From the NCBI GenBank assembly GCA_036493895.1, contig DASXOZ010000060.1, positions 1 through 62,989 of the forward strand: 62,989 nucleotides of DNA, read 5' to 3'. Origin of the DNA: Candidatus Binatia bacterium (GTDB lineage: Bacteria; Desulfobacterota; Binatia; UBA1149; CAITLU01). Both the position numbers and the translations under genes were made by a program. Below, one piece after another: positions 17,612 to 26,540 of the stretch; position 1 is the first letter of the stretch; each line of letters begins with the position of its first letter. The notes beneath the pieces are model-generated. The model worked only from the letters and a program-made list of their open reading frames with translations, was not told the origin of the DNA and did no database searches.

Positions 17612-17759
17612 GCCGCTCGCCGGGCCGGCCGAGGCCGCCAGGCCGTTTGGATGAGAAACCGGCACCGGGACAGCAGCTGCCGGCACCTCGGGCCGAGGGC
17701 CGTGCACGAAGTGATTGTGACGGGTCGGGAGCGCTTCTAGATTCCCGCATGCTGAGGGT

Positions 17760-17786
17760 GGTGCACCCGTGAACCACGGGTGCACC
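17760..17786. promoter_or_regulatory. perfect 12-bp palindrome in the leader of the outer-membrane protein gene
   Basis: The arms ggtgcacccgtg and cacgggtgcacc are exact complements around a 3-base centre (aac). It lies 30 bases before the ATG at 17816. No T-run follows, so it is more likely an operator or an mRNA 5' hairpin than a terminator. The TetR gene downstream is a natural candidate binder. Confidence 0.6.
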
Positions 17787-17815
17787 TGGAAGACCGAAAG
17801 AAGGAGACCAAGCAG

Positions 17816-18409
17816 ATGACGAGACTGATCCCGGCATCCCGGGCAATCGCGGTGGCCACCGGCCTCGTGTTGGCGAGTGCAGTATGGGCGACGGCGGCGG
17901 AAACGACGACGACCGAGACCACGACCACAGAGGTGAAGCCGTTCCACCCGACGATCTACGCCGGCTCCACTATCGGCTGGGGAGAGCAGGAGTCGACCGG
18001 CAGCGGCGCCAATGCCGTCGGTAGCCGCTCGAACATGGGCTGGGGCGTGCAGGCGCTGGCCAGGCTGATCAAGTACGGCGGGCTGCAACTCGAGTACTGG
18101 AGCGTCGGCGAGGCTCGCCATAACCCGGCACAAAGCGACAATTCGGGACACCTGGACGGTTTGTATCTCGGCGTGATGCCGATCCTGCCCGTCGGCGCAG
18201 GATTCTCGCTGTTCGGCCAGGTGGGACCGGTATTCTCCGGCCACGGCGACAACGTCGCCGGCGGCGGCGGCGTGCTCTACGCCGTCCCGATCGATTTCCT
18301 CATTCGCAACAACATGGACCTCGAGCTGAGGGCCGACTACAAGTACATCAACGTGGACGGAGGCGACCACCTGCTGACGTTCGGATTCATGCTCGGCTTC
18401 CACAAGTAG
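17816..18409 (+). CDS. predicted outer-membrane beta-barrel protein
   Basis: Product is 197 aa. A signal peptide occupies about residues 1-28 (ending AVWATAAE). It is followed by a Thr/Glu-rich stretch (ETTTTETTTTE) and alternating Gly/aromatic strands typical of a small barrel, ending in FGFMLGFHK. I do not recognise a specific family. ATG 17816 is preceded by AAGGAG at 17801, better than the upstream ATG at 17780, which would put residues before the signal peptide. The gene ends in a strong terminator and carries a palindrome in its leader. Confidence 0.75.
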   Translation: MTRLIPASRAIAVATGLVLASAVWATAAETTTTETTTTEVKPFHPTIYAGSTIGWGEQESTGSGANAVGSRSNMGWGVQALARLIKYGGLQLEYWSVGEARHNPAQSDNSGHLDGLYLGVMPILPVGAGFSLFGQVGPVFSGHGDNVAGGGGVLYAVPIDFLIRNNMDLELRADYKYINVDGGDHLLTFGFMLGFHK

Positions 18410-18454
18410 GACGCCCGGCGTCGGCAGGCGACTGCACCGCCTGCCTCGGATCGA

Positions 18455-18492
18455 AGACGGGGGGAGCAAAACGCTCCCCCCGTCTCGTTTTT
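18455..18492 (+). terminator. strong intrinsic terminator, abutting the TetR start codon
   Basis: A perfect 13-bp stem (agacggggggagc / gctccccccgtct) with loop aaaac is followed two bases later by TTTTT (18488-18492). The TetR ATG begins at 18495. Confidence 0.9.
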
Positions 18493-18494
18493 CG

Positions 18495-19097
18495 ATGGCC
18501 TATCACCACGGAGACCTGCGTCGCGCGCTTTTGCAGGGAGCCCTCGAGCTTCTGGCAGAAGGCGGTCCCGCCCACCTGACGCTCCGGGGGGCGGCGCGCC
18601 GCGCAGGTGTGTCGGTCGCTGCGCCGTACCGTCATTTCGCCGACAAGAGGGAACTGCTGGCCGCCGTGGCCGAGGAAGGATTCCTCGCGCTGCAAAGGGC
18701 CTGCGACGAGGCCCTGGCAGAAGCGGGACACGACGTCGTCGCACGGTTCTGGCGTCACGGCATGGCCTACGTCGGCTACGCGGTCGGCAATCCCGCGCAC
18801 TACCGCGTGATGTTCGGGCCGGAGATTCCCGACAAACGTTTGTACGAAGACCTGAACAAGGCGGCGCGCGCGGCGTTCGATTCGCTCCGGGACACGCTGC
18901 AGCGATGCGCTGGAGCAGGTCTTTTCCCGGCCGAACAGATCGACATGCGGGCGATGAGGGCGTGGGGACTGGTTCACGGACTGGCGTCCCTGTTCATCGA
19001 CGGACAGCTCAATTTCGACGAGGAAGTCGATCGCGAAGGTTTCCTCGCGCGGGTGGGCAGCGTACTGGCTCTGGAGGCAGCGATCCTCGAAAAGTGA
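18495..19097 (+). CDS. TetR family transcriptional regulator
   Basis: Product is 200 aa. The N-terminal helix-turn-helix (residues about 8-55: LRGAARRAGVSVAAPYRHFA) is canonical for TetR, and the C-terminal ligand domain resembles the WHG type. It should be a one-component repressor, with a small-molecule ligand unknown. The start is at the usual TetR position but only two bases after a terminator T-run, so there is no room for a Shine-Dalgarno site. A leaderless mRNA or read-through is implied. A likely target is the palindrome before the outer-membrane protein gene. Confidence 0.9.
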   Translation: MAYHHGDLRRALLQGALELLAEGGPAHLTLRGAARRAGVSVAAPYRHFADKRELLAAVAEEGFLALQRACDEALAEAGHDVVARFWRHGMAYVGYAVGNPAHYRVMFGPEIPDKRLYEDLNKAARAAFDSLRDTLQRCAGAGLFPAEQIDMRAMRAWGLVHGLASLFIDGQLNFDEEVDREGFLARVGSVLALEAAILEK

Positions 19098-19171
19098 AGC
19101 ACAACGCCTTCCTCGCCTCGCCACGGCAGCGGTATACTCGACGTACTTTTTGCCCGGCCGCCGAGGTTGCG

Positions 19172-20047
19172 ATGCAGTTCACGCCGATCCGCGTTCTTCC
19201 CATCCTTGTCCTTGGAACCGTTCTGTCGACGGCCCTTCCGGCGGCGTCGTCGCCTGCCGCCACGAGCCGCGCCGAGCTGGACGACAGGGTCGAGCACGCC
19301 TCTCAGGTCTTCCGCGAGCTGCGTGACACTCCCGACCGCCAGATTCCCGACGACCTGATCGCACGCAGCCGCTGCGTCGCGGTGGTTCCGAACGTCCTCA
19401 AGGCGGCGTGGATCTTCGGCGGCCGCTACGGTCGCGGGATCCTGTCGTGCCGGACGCGCAGCGGAGAATGGAGCCCGCCGGTGCACGTGATGATGACCGG
19501 AGGCAGCTTCGGCCTTCAGTTCGGCGCCAGCTCGACCGACATCGTGCTGTTCTTCATGACGACCGACAGCGTGCGGTCGCTGCTCACGAACCGGGTCAGC
19601 CTTTCCGGCGAGGCGGGAGTGGCGGCCGGGCCGGTAGGACGCGAGACGGCGGCCGGTACCGATGGCCGCTTCCGTGCGGCGATCTACTCGTATGCCCGCT
19701 CGCGCGGGCTGTTTCTCGGCATTTCGCTGGCCGGCGGCTACCTCGGCGTGCAGCGCGAGGATACCGATGCCTATTACGGGCAGCGCTACACGACGACGGG
19801 AATCCTGTTCGACGGCAAGGTCACCAGCGTACCGAAGTCGGCGTGGAGTTTTTTGAGCTCCCTGCCCGGATCGCGCGTCGCGACGATGCGCGGTGACGCT
19901 CCGGTCGCGGCGCGAAGCGCGGCGTCGGCGACTGCGCCGACCGTGCACGGCCCTTCGGCCGCCGCGCCGGTTCCCGCCCCGGTGCCCGGCGAGACGTTCA
20001 TCGGCCCTCCCCAGCCGATCGATCCCGGATCAGCCTATCCGCGCTGA
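19172..20047 (+). CDS. secreted SYLF-domain (Ysc84-like) lipid-binding protein
   Basis: Product is 291 aa from ATG 19172, which opens a signal peptide (about 1-28). The SYLF/Ysc84 domain follows (about 45-235): a conserved IARSRCVAVVP-type start, then GGRYGRGILSCR and GASSTDIVLFFMT. In eukaryotes the domain binds phosphoinositides. Bacterial copies are exported proteins of unclear role. The last about 50 residues are Pro/Ala-rich and probably disordered. It ends at an inverted cluster of 21-bp repeats. Confidence 0.85.
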   Translation: MQFTPIRVLPILVLGTVLSTALPAASSPAATSRAELDDRVEHASQVFRELRDTPDRQIPDDLIARSRCVAVVPNVLKAAWIFGGRYGRGILSCRTRSGEWSPPVHVMMTGGSFGLQFGASSTDIVLFFMTTDSVRSLLTNRVSLSGEAGVAAGPVGRETAAGTDGRFRAAIYSYARSRGLFLGISLAGGYLGVQREDTDAYYGQRYTTTGILFDGKVTSVPKSAWSFLSSLPGSRVATMRGDAPVAARSAASATAPTVHGPSAAAPVPAPVPGETFIGPPQPIDPGSAYPR

Positions 20048-20164
20048 TGGGGTCAGGGTGGGGTCAGGCACCAGGCGCGCGGTGCGGCACCTGCATTCAC
20101 TGTGGCTGCTGCTGCTCCAATGAACGTCTGGTGCCTGACCCCATTCCTCTGGTGCCTGACCCCA
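20044..20164. repeat. 21-bp repeat array, locus A, arranged as an inverted repeat
   Basis: One forward copy (tggggtcaggcaccag, 20059-20074) and a partial copy before it are followed, after 53 bases, by two reverse copies (ctggtgcctgacccca at 20128 and 20149) spaced exactly 21 bases. Forward and reverse copies match over 16 bp and can form a long hairpin between two convergent genes. The same unit recurs at 26950. Confidence 0.85.
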
Positions 20165-20178
20165 TAACATAGCTGTCA

Positions 20179-20628
20179 TCAGGGCAACCAGCTGCAGTGG
20201 CTCCTTTCGGTGATGCCGGCGGGGATGAACAGCTTTCGATATGCATAGAGCGAATCGAGGTGCTCGCGGATCTCGATGATGCGGCCGTCGCGGATCCGGA
20301 ACAGGAAGTGGTACCAGTTCTCGTAGTCTTCGCCGCCTGCGGCCGCCCGGCCGCGGATCTGCAGCTCGGCTGCCACGCGGTCTTCGTCGGCTGTCAGCGT
20401 GTGGATCTGCACCGTGAGGCCCGCACTGGTGTCGTAGAGCCCCACCGACTGCGTGAACAGCTTGAGCACGTTGTCGCGTCCGCGAAACACCACTCCGTCG
20501 GGCAGCGACGGCGGCACCCAGAAGCTCGCGCTCTCGTCGAGCAGCGAAGTGATCGTCTGCATGTCCCCCGCATCGACCGCTGCAAAATAGCGGCGCACGA
20601 CCTGCTTGTTGTCGTTCGGCGAATCCAT
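20179..20628 (-). CDS. SnoaL/NTF2-fold protein
   Basis: Product is 149 aa from ATG 20628, with AGGAG seven bases upstream. Typical SnoaL-like features are NKQVVRRYFAAVDAGD at the start, FRGRDNVLKLF in the middle and IIEIREHLDSLYAY near the end. Members are small-molecule isomerases, cyclases or ligand-binding proteins, and the substrate cannot be told. It follows the epimerase gene by 47 bases on the same strand. Confidence 0.8.
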   Translation of the reverse strand: MDSPNDNKQVVRRYFAAVDAGDMQTITSLLDESASFWVPPSLPDGVVFRGRDNVLKLFTQSVGLYDTSAGLTVQIHTLTADEDRVAAELQIRGRAAAGGEDYENWYHFLFRIRDGRIIEIREHLDSLYAYRKLFIPAGITERSHCSWLP

Positions 20629-20675
20629 CGGCGCTCTCCTCGTGTTGCGGCCACTCCGCGGCAGGATCAGGCAGG

Positions 20676-21662
20676 TCAGATGCGCCCGCTCGAGCGCAGG
20701 AAATCCAGTGTTTCGGCCAGGCCCTGTGAAAATGGACGGGGATTCCAGCCGAGCTCCCTCCGCGCCTTGTCCGCCGCGGGCACGGCGCCGTACTGAAGGA
20801 ACGTGAGCTGGCCTCGCGGCAAGAGCGGCAGCCGGCCCGTCCATCCGGAGACGAATTCGCCGACGGCGGCGACGATGCTCGCCACCCCGACCGGCATCAC
20901 CGGCGGCACGCGACTGGCGCCGCCGGTCGCGGCGCGCACGGCCGCGGCGATCTCCGTCAGCGACAGCGTCGATTCGCTCAGAATGTAACGCGCACCGATC
21001 TCGGCGTGCTGCTCGGCAAGCAGATGCCCGCGGGCGACGTCATCGCTGAACACCATCGGGATCGCGCCGGGAAGCAGCATCGGAACCTTGCCGCGCACGA
21101 GGTCGGCAATGAGGTGATTGGTGCCGGGCGAAGTCAGCGGTCCCGGCCCGTAGATTCCCGATGGATGCAGGAACACTGCCGGAAGGCCTCTGGTGACTTC
21201 GTCGGTGACGAGGCGATCGGCGACCTGCTTGGATCTTTCGTACGCCGTGGCCTTCGGTGACGCGTCGATCTCACTCTCGTCGAAAGGGCGGCCCGGCGGC
21301 GGAAAGCGGAACACGTCGATCGTGCTCGCGTAGACGAGGCGGCGCACCGAGCACGCCTTCGCCGCAGCGATGATGTTGCGCGTGCCGTCGACGTTGACAC
21401 GATCGAACTCGCGCTCGTCGGCAAGCCACTGCTCGGGCAGGCCCGACGCGTGGTAGACGACGCTGCAGCCGCGCGTCGCTTCGAGCACAGAGCTCGCGTC
21501 GGTAACGTCGCCGGCAACGAGCTCGCAGGCCTCCGGAACGACGGCCCAGGCGCGGGCGGGGGAGCGCACCAGCGCGCGCACCGTGCGACCGTCGGCGACG
21601 AGCAGCCGCGCAATCGCGTTGCCCAGCAGGCCCGTAGCACCGGTCAGCAAAACTTCGGCCAT
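20676..21662 (-). CDS. NAD-dependent epimerase/dehydratase (extended SDR)
   Basis: Product is 328 aa from ATG 21662, with AAAGGAA seven bases upstream. The N-terminal LLTGATGLLG is the extended-SDR glycine motif, and Y-x3-K lies in TAYERSKQ. Similar to dihydroflavonol-4-reductase-like and 3-beta-hydroxysteroid-dehydrogenase-like enzymes. A specific sugar or steroid substrate cannot be assigned. The neighbouring SnoaL gene on the same strand suggests a short operon. Confidence 0.87.
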   Translation of the reverse strand: MAEVLLTGATGLLGNAIARLLVADGRTVRALVRSPARAWAVVPEACELVAGDVTDASSVLEATRGCSVVYHASGLPEQWLADEREFDRVNVDGTRNIIAAAKACSVRRLVYASTIDVFRFPPPGRPFDESEIDASPKATAYERSKQVADRLVTDEVTRGLPAVFLHPSGIYGPGPLTSPGTNHLIADLVRGKVPMLLPGAIPMVFSDDVARGHLLAEQHAEIGARYILSESTLSLTEIAAAVRAATGGASRVPPVMPVGVASIVAAVGEFVSGWTGRLPLLPRGQLTFLQYGAVPAADKARRELGWNPRPFSQGLAETLDFLRSSGRI

Positions 21663-21725
21663 CGCATGTTCCTTTGCGGCCGCGGCTCGGGCCCGCCGGC
21701 CGGCCGCTACGTAGCACGGCGCCAA

Positions 21726-21806
21726 GGAAGCGAGAAAGGAAGCGAGAAAGGAAGCGAGAAAGGAGGCGGGAAAAGCAGCGGGAAAAGCAGGCGGAAAGGC
21801 AAGCGG
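21726..21806. repeat. 12-bp purine-rich tandem repeat
   Basis: Three exact copies of ggaagcgagaaa (21726-21761) are followed by degenerate copies to about 21806. It lies in the divergent spacer between the epimerase and the sugar dehydrogenase genes. Confidence 0.85.
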
Positions 21807-21948
21807 GCACGAAAGCGTGCGGTGAACCCTGGAGCGGGAACCGGCCGGGCCGGGCCGGGATCGCCGGCGGGAAAGGTCTGGCCGACCGCTCGACGGCGCT
21901 CTATCATGCTGCCGTGCGCCCTGCCCGGCGCACCACGGGGAGAACACC

Positions 21949-23910
21949 ATGACGGGACCTGGTCGAAACGCTGGAAGAGCGGCTGCACGGACTCTGGCAG
22001 CCATTGCCATGCTTGTGACCCTGGGCGACGCGACGTCGGCGCTGGCGGACACCGCTGCCGATCGCTGCGCCGGCGCCAAGGAAAAAGCGGCCGGACGTTA
22101 CGGGCTCGGGCTGCTGCAATGCCAGTCGGCCGCAACCCGCGCCAATACGACCGTCAGCATCGACTGCACGTCGAAGGCGTCTGGCAAGCTCACGACGTCG
22201 TTCGGCAAGGCCGAGACCGCCGGCGGCTGCGTGACCAGCAGCGATTCGGGAACGATCGCAACGGCCGTCGGCAATGACGTGCAGGCGATCGTCTCGGCGC
22301 TGGCTCCCGATGACAACGATGCCGCGCGCCAGTGCGCGGCGACCAAGATGAAGGCTGCCGGCAAGCAGTACGGCGGCCGCTTGTCATGCTACTCCAAGGG
22401 CGCGCTGCAAAGCAGCGGCCCGTCGATCGATTGCCTCGGCGCGACGAGCGAAAAGCTCACGTCCGTGTTCTCCAAGGCCGACAATCACGGCGGCTGCACC
22501 GCCGTCGGCGACTCGGACTTGATCGAGGGACTCGGCGAAAGCGGCGTACGCGGCGAGGTCGCGACGCTGTCGCCGGTTTGCGGCGACGGGATCACCGGAC
22601 CGACCCAGCAGTGCGAGGCGGCCGACGATGCGGCGTGCCCGGGCCTCTGTTCGGCCGCCTGCGCCTGCGTGATTCCTGCGAACTGCGGCAACGGCACCGT
22701 CGAGGCGCCCGAGCAGTGCGACGACAACAACAACACGAACGGCGACGGGTGCTCCGCGACGTGCCAGCTCGAGAACGCGAGCGCGATCTGCGCCGGAATC
22801 CCTACGTCTTCGGGCACCGGCGTCACGGCCGAGTTCGTCGCGAGCTTCTCGTTCCCGATCCATGCGACCGCGCCGCCGCTCGACCCGTCGCGACTGTTCG
22901 TCGTCGAGCGCGAGGGCTACATCCGCATCGTCAATCTTGCCGACGATTCGGTTCGTCCGACGCCGTTCCTCGACATCCACACGATGACGACGACCGACGG
23001 CGAGCGCGGGCTGCTCAGCATGGCGTTCGACCCCGACTACCGCACCAACCACCGCTTCTACATCGACTACACGAACAACAGCGGCGACACGACGATCGCA
23101 CGCTACGAGACCAGCAGCGGTGATCCGAACGTTGCCGACCCTTCCACGGCCAAGATCCTGATCGTGATCACGCAGCCGTTCTCGAACCACAACGGCGGCC
23201 AGCTCGCGTTCGGTCCCGACGGATACCTGTATTGCGGGATGGGAGACGGTGGGAGCGGCGGCGATCCTTTCGGCAACGGGCAGAGCGATACGACGCTTCT
23301 CGGCAAGATGCTGCGTTTCGACGTGCACGTGGACTCTCCGCCGTACTACGCGGTGCCGGCGACCAATCCCCACTACACCGACGGCAGCGATCCGCTCCAG
23401 CTCATCTGGGCCAAGGGCACGCGCAATCCGTGGCGCTTCAGCTTCGACCGTTCCACCGGCGACCTCGTGATCGGCGACGTCGGCCAGGACACCGAAGAGG
23501 AAATCGACTTCCAGCCGGCGGGCGATGCGGGCGGCGAGAACTACGGCTGGAACCTGTTCGAAGGAAACCAGTGCTACAGCCCGCCGTGCCCGCCGCCGGC
23601 GGGGTTCACGTTCCCGATCTACACGTACGACCACTCCGGCAGCAGCGCCGCGATCACCGGCGGCTTCGTCTATCGCGGCTGCGCGATGCCGGATCTTCGC
23701 GGAACGTATTTCTTCTCGGATTCCGAGCGCGAGTTCATCGATACGATCAGGATCGCCGGCGGCGCGGCGACGGCCTTCCAGGATCGCACGAGCGACCTGA
23801 CGTCCACCGGCGCGAGCTTCGCGGCAGTGGTCTCGTTCGGCGAAGACGCGCGCGGCGAAGTCTACATCGTCGATGCGTTCACCGGAGTGTACCGCATCGT
23901 GCACCACTGA
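21949..23910 (+). CDS. secreted PQQ-type sugar dehydrogenase with Cys-rich N-terminal modules
   Basis: Product is 653 aa. A signal peptide covers about residues 1-34. Two copies of a Cys-containing helical module follow (about 40-96 and 128-184; each C-A-x2-K-x-K-A-A-G ... C ... C ... GGC). Next come two 'Myxococcus Cys-rich' DUF4215-type repeats (CGDGITGPTQQC; CGNGTVEAPEQC). From about 285 to the end is a six-bladed propeller of the glucose/sorbosone dehydrogenase family (FVVEREGYIRIV, ERGLLSMAFDPDY, HNGGQLAFGPDGYLYCGMGD). It should oxidise a sugar or alcohol outside the cytoplasm using PQQ; no PQQ synthesis genes are nearby. The gene abuts the convergent GST gene with no spacer. Confidence 0.88.
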   Translation: MTGPGRNAGRAAARTLAAIAMLVTLGDATSALADTAADRCAGAKEKAAGRYGLGLLQCQSAATRANTTVSIDCTSKASGKLTTSFGKAETAGGCVTSSDSGTIATAVGNDVQAIVSALAPDDNDAARQCAATKMKAAGKQYGGRLSCYSKGALQSSGPSIDCLGATSEKLTSVFSKADNHGGCTAVGDSDLIEGLGESGVRGEVATLSPVCGDGITGPTQQCEAADDAACPGLCSAACACVIPANCGNGTVEAPEQCDDNNNTNGDGCSATCQLENASAICAGIPTSSGTGVTAEFVASFSFPIHATAPPLDPSRLFVVEREGYIRIVNLADDSVRPTPFLDIHTMTTTDGERGLLSMAFDPDYRTNHRFYIDYTNNSGDTTIARYETSSGDPNVADPSTAKILIVITQPFSNHNGGQLAFGPDGYLYCGMGDGGSGGDPFGNGQSDTTLLGKMLRFDVHVDSPPYYAVPATNPHYTDGSDPLQLIWAKGTRNPWRFSFDRSTGDLVIGDVGQDTEEEIDFQPAGDAGGENYGWNLFEGNQCYSPPCPPPAGFTFPIYTYDHSGSSAAITGGFVYRGCAMPDLRGTYFFSDSEREFIDTIRIAGGAATAFQDRTSDLTSTGASFAAVVSFGEDARGEVYIVDAFTGVYRIVHH

Positions 23911-24558
23911 TCAGCCGCCGAAGAGCGCTTTCTCCTCGGCGATCAGGCCGGCGAAAGACGGGCGGCTTATCATGCGGTCGAGGTAGGCGGCCAGGTTCGG
24001 CCAGCGCGCGGCGTCGACCGTGTAGCCGGCGTGCGCGAGGTTCACGTACTGGCTGGTCACCGCGATGTCGGCGATGGAAAGCGCTCCGTTGACGAAGAAC
24101 TGCTGGCCGCCGGCAAGCTGTGCCTCGAGGTATTCGTTGACCTGCGGGGCGTCCTCGTCGATGGCCTTCTTCACGACCGCTTCGTCGGTCGGCTGGCCCA
24201 TGAAGCGAGGTCCCACGACGCGCTGGAAAAAGATCGCGCCGGTCATTTTCGCCGAGATCCCGCCGTCGGCGTATTCTTCGAGGAACACGGCACGCCCGCG
24301 GTCGCGCGCGTCCTTCGGATAGAGCGACGGCGAGGGATACGCGGTCTCGAGGTAGTCGAGGATGGCCGAGGAGTCGGGCAGGTAGTAGTCGTCTTCCTGC
24401 AGCACCGGGATCTTGCCGAGAGGGCTGATCTTGCGGAAATCGGCGCTGACGCCGAACGGGAAGACCGGCTCCAGCTCGTAGTCGAGCCCTTTTTCGGCAA
24501 GCGCGACGCGCACCTTGCGGACGAACGGGGAAGCCCCTACGCCGTGTACCTTTCTCAT
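23911..24558 (-). CDS. glutathione S-transferase family protein
   Basis: Product is 215 aa, the usual GST length. The N-terminal thioredoxin-like domain contains SPFVRKVRVALAEKGLDYE, the cis-Pro segment GKIPVLQ and the glutathione-binding PDSSAILDYLE. The C-terminal domain has SIADIAVTS, the GST N-capping box. It should conjugate or reduce electrophiles with glutathione. ATG 24558 has GGAGGAG upstream. Confidence 0.9.
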   Translation of the reverse strand: MRKVHGVGASPFVRKVRVALAEKGLDYELEPVFPFGVSADFRKISPLGKIPVLQEDDYYLPDSSAILDYLETAYPSPSLYPKDARDRGRAVFLEEYADGGISAKMTGAIFFQRVVGPRFMGQPTDEAVVKKAIDEDAPQVNEYLEAQLAGGQQFFVNGALSIADIAVTSQYVNLAHAGYTVDAARWPNLAAYLDRMISRPSFAGLIAEEKALFGG

Positions 24559-24601
24559 GCTCGTTCTCTCCTCCCTGCTGACCGGCAGGTTCTCATCGCT
24601 T

Positions 24602-24637
24602 CAGATAGCGCAGATCGCGCAGATCGCGCAGATTGCT
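24602..24637. repeat. 9-bp tandem repeat (cagatcgcg)
   Basis: Four copies of a 9-bp unit (cagatagcg, cagatcgcg twice, cagattgct) lie in the spacer upstream of the GST start. No gene is apparent in 24559-24822. Confidence 0.7.
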
Positions 24638-24822
24638 CGCGAGCTCGCGCGCTGTCCCGAGTCCGGAAGGTCGTTGTCCGGACCAGCGTGGGCTTGTAGC
24701 GACAGCGTCTTTCGCAAGTCAACGTCGGCGGGGCCGTTTCGGCGCCGTGAAGTGGGCAGCGTCACCAGGATCGGCCGAAGCGCTCGAACTGGCGGGGCCC
24801 GTGCTGCAGCCCCTCGGGTGCG

Positions 24823-26463
24823 TCAGGGACGCCGGTGGATCCAGTACACCGAGTACTGCTCGTCGCTTTCGACCGCGTTGCCCAGGTGTACCAGCGCCCT
24901 GGGCGGACTGAGGAAGCCCTGCCTCGGCCCGAGCCCGTGCGACAGCACGAGCACCGCGTCGCGCTGCTGGCTCTGTATCAGGTCCTTGACCTGCGTTTCG
25001 AGTTTGGGTCGGTCGTGGATCTGGCGACGTGTATCGAACAGGACGTAGGAGCCGAACTCCTCGCGGTCGGGGTAGTACATGCGGTCCTGCTGGAGATAGC
25101 CGAGCACGGCGCTGGCTGCCGGAGAATAATCGCCGACGAAGACGAACGGCGCACGATCGGGGAAATACGAGTCGATCCATTCGGCCGTGGCCTTGGCCTG
25201 CGAGAACGGCGCGTTCCAGTCCGTCGACAGCGCCATCCACGCCGCGTAGACGTGCACGACCAGGAGTCCCGCGACGACGGCGGTGCGGCGGCGATCCCAC
25301 CACTGCAGCGCAGCCTCCACGCGCGCATTTCCCGAAGTGAGCCTGCGCTCGTGGAACGACATCCACAGCGCCGTGACGAAAACGAGAAACAGGAACCCGT
25401 GATGGCGCACGGAGCCGAAATAGATCGCATGAAAGAACGCGAGCTGCGACGCGGTGCCGGCCGCGAACATCACCAGTGTCCACGGCCTGGTCGCGAGCAC
25501 GAGAGTCGCAAGCAGCAGGACGGCGCTCGCGATGGCCGCGTGGGCTGCCGGCATCGCATACGCAGGTGGAGTCTGGCCTTCCCTCAGCTTCGGCCACAGC
25601 GCGTTGGTGTTCCAGAAGTGCAGGTCGTCGCGAGGCACCGGCAGGTAGCCGGAGATCACCGCGTGCGCGAGCAGCGGAGCGCTTTCGTTGGTCCACGCAA
25701 GGTAGGCGGGATGGGCGAAGCCCGCATCGTGGTCCGGCCGCATCAGGACGATCGATGTGGCGATTCCTGCCGCGGCGATCGCTGCCGCGGCGACGATTCT
25801 TCCGGCCCCGGCACGGGCCGCGCCGGCGGTTTCGGCGACCGTATCGTCGCCGGGCGTAGCGCCTCGCCGCGGCCACACGAGCTCCAGCGCGAGAACGGCG
25901 AGCATCGCAAGGGCGATCAGCAGTCCCTCGGCGTGGCTGAGGGACATCAGTACCAGTGGCACCGAGAGCAGGACGGGCCGCTGCCACCGCGACGGCCACA
26001 GCGAGCAGGCTGCGAACACGCAGCAGACCACGGGCGCGTAGTTGCGCGCGATCACCGCCCATTCGAACGCGAAGAAGTAGCCCGCGAGCAGCAGGATCTT
26101 CTGCAGCCAGGAGAACGGAGAGAACCGCAGCAGCAGCAGCGCCGATGCACTGGCGATCGCGACGTGCAGCACCTGCATCCACGCCGGATTCCACGTCACG
26201 TGGGCGATCGGCCACAGCAGCAGGTGCCACAACGGCGGATGACCCTCGTAGCGCATTGCGTGGACGAGGTCGCGAAACGACGAAGAATCGCGGGCGATGA
26301 GCCAGGCCTGGATCTCGTCGCGCCACATCTCGTGGCGGGAGACCGCTGCGGCCAGAAGCGCCGCGTAGACGGCGCCGAGCAGCCACGGCAGAAGGCGCCG
26401 GCGCGAGCGCAGGAAGGGGGGCAGCGCCTGGGCAATCTCAACGGTCGATGCGGCGCCGGCCAC
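24823..26463 (-). CDS. polytopic membrane protein, GT-C glycosyltransferase-like
   Basis: Product is about 546 aa from GTG 26463; a TTG at 26520 is the alternative and neither has a good ribosome-binding site. About ten hydrophobic helices are present. After the first helix comes an acidic loop (HEMWRDEIQAW) followed by YEGHPPLWH, the arrangement of GT-C glycosyltransferases that use polyprenyl-phosphate sugars. A soluble C-terminal domain follows. Probably transfers a sugar on the periplasmic face; donor and acceptor unknown. Confidence 0.75.
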   Translation of the reverse strand: MAGAASTVEIAQALPPFLRSRRRLLPWLLGAVYAALLAAAVSRHEMWRDEIQAWLIARDSSSFRDLVHAMRYEGHPPLWHLLLWPIAHVTWNPAWMQVLHVAIASASALLLLRFSPFSWLQKILLLAGYFFAFEWAVIARNYAPVVCCVFAACSLWPSRWQRPVLLSVPLVLMSLSHAEGLLIALAMLAVLALELVWPRRGATPGDDTVAETAGAARAGAGRIVAAAAIAAAGIATSIVLMRPDHDAGFAHPAYLAWTNESAPLLAHAVISGYLPVPRDDLHFWNTNALWPKLREGQTPPAYAMPAAHAAIASAVLLLATLVLATRPWTLVMFAAGTASQLAFFHAIYFGSVRHHGFLFLVFVTALWMSFHERRLTSGNARVEAALQWWDRRRTAVVAGLLVVHVYAAWMALSTDWNAPFSQAKATAEWIDSYFPDRAPFVFVGDYSPAASAVLGYLQQDRMYYPDREEFGSYVLFDTRRQIHDRPKLETQVKDLIQSQQRDAVLVLSHGLGPRQGFLSPPRALVHLGNAVESDEQYSVYWIHRRP

Positions 26464-26540
26464 GAGCCATGCTACAACGCGCGCGGCGAGTGGGCGAAGA
26501 ACGTCACGCCGCCTCGGCAACGGCGGAGGATGAAGAATCG

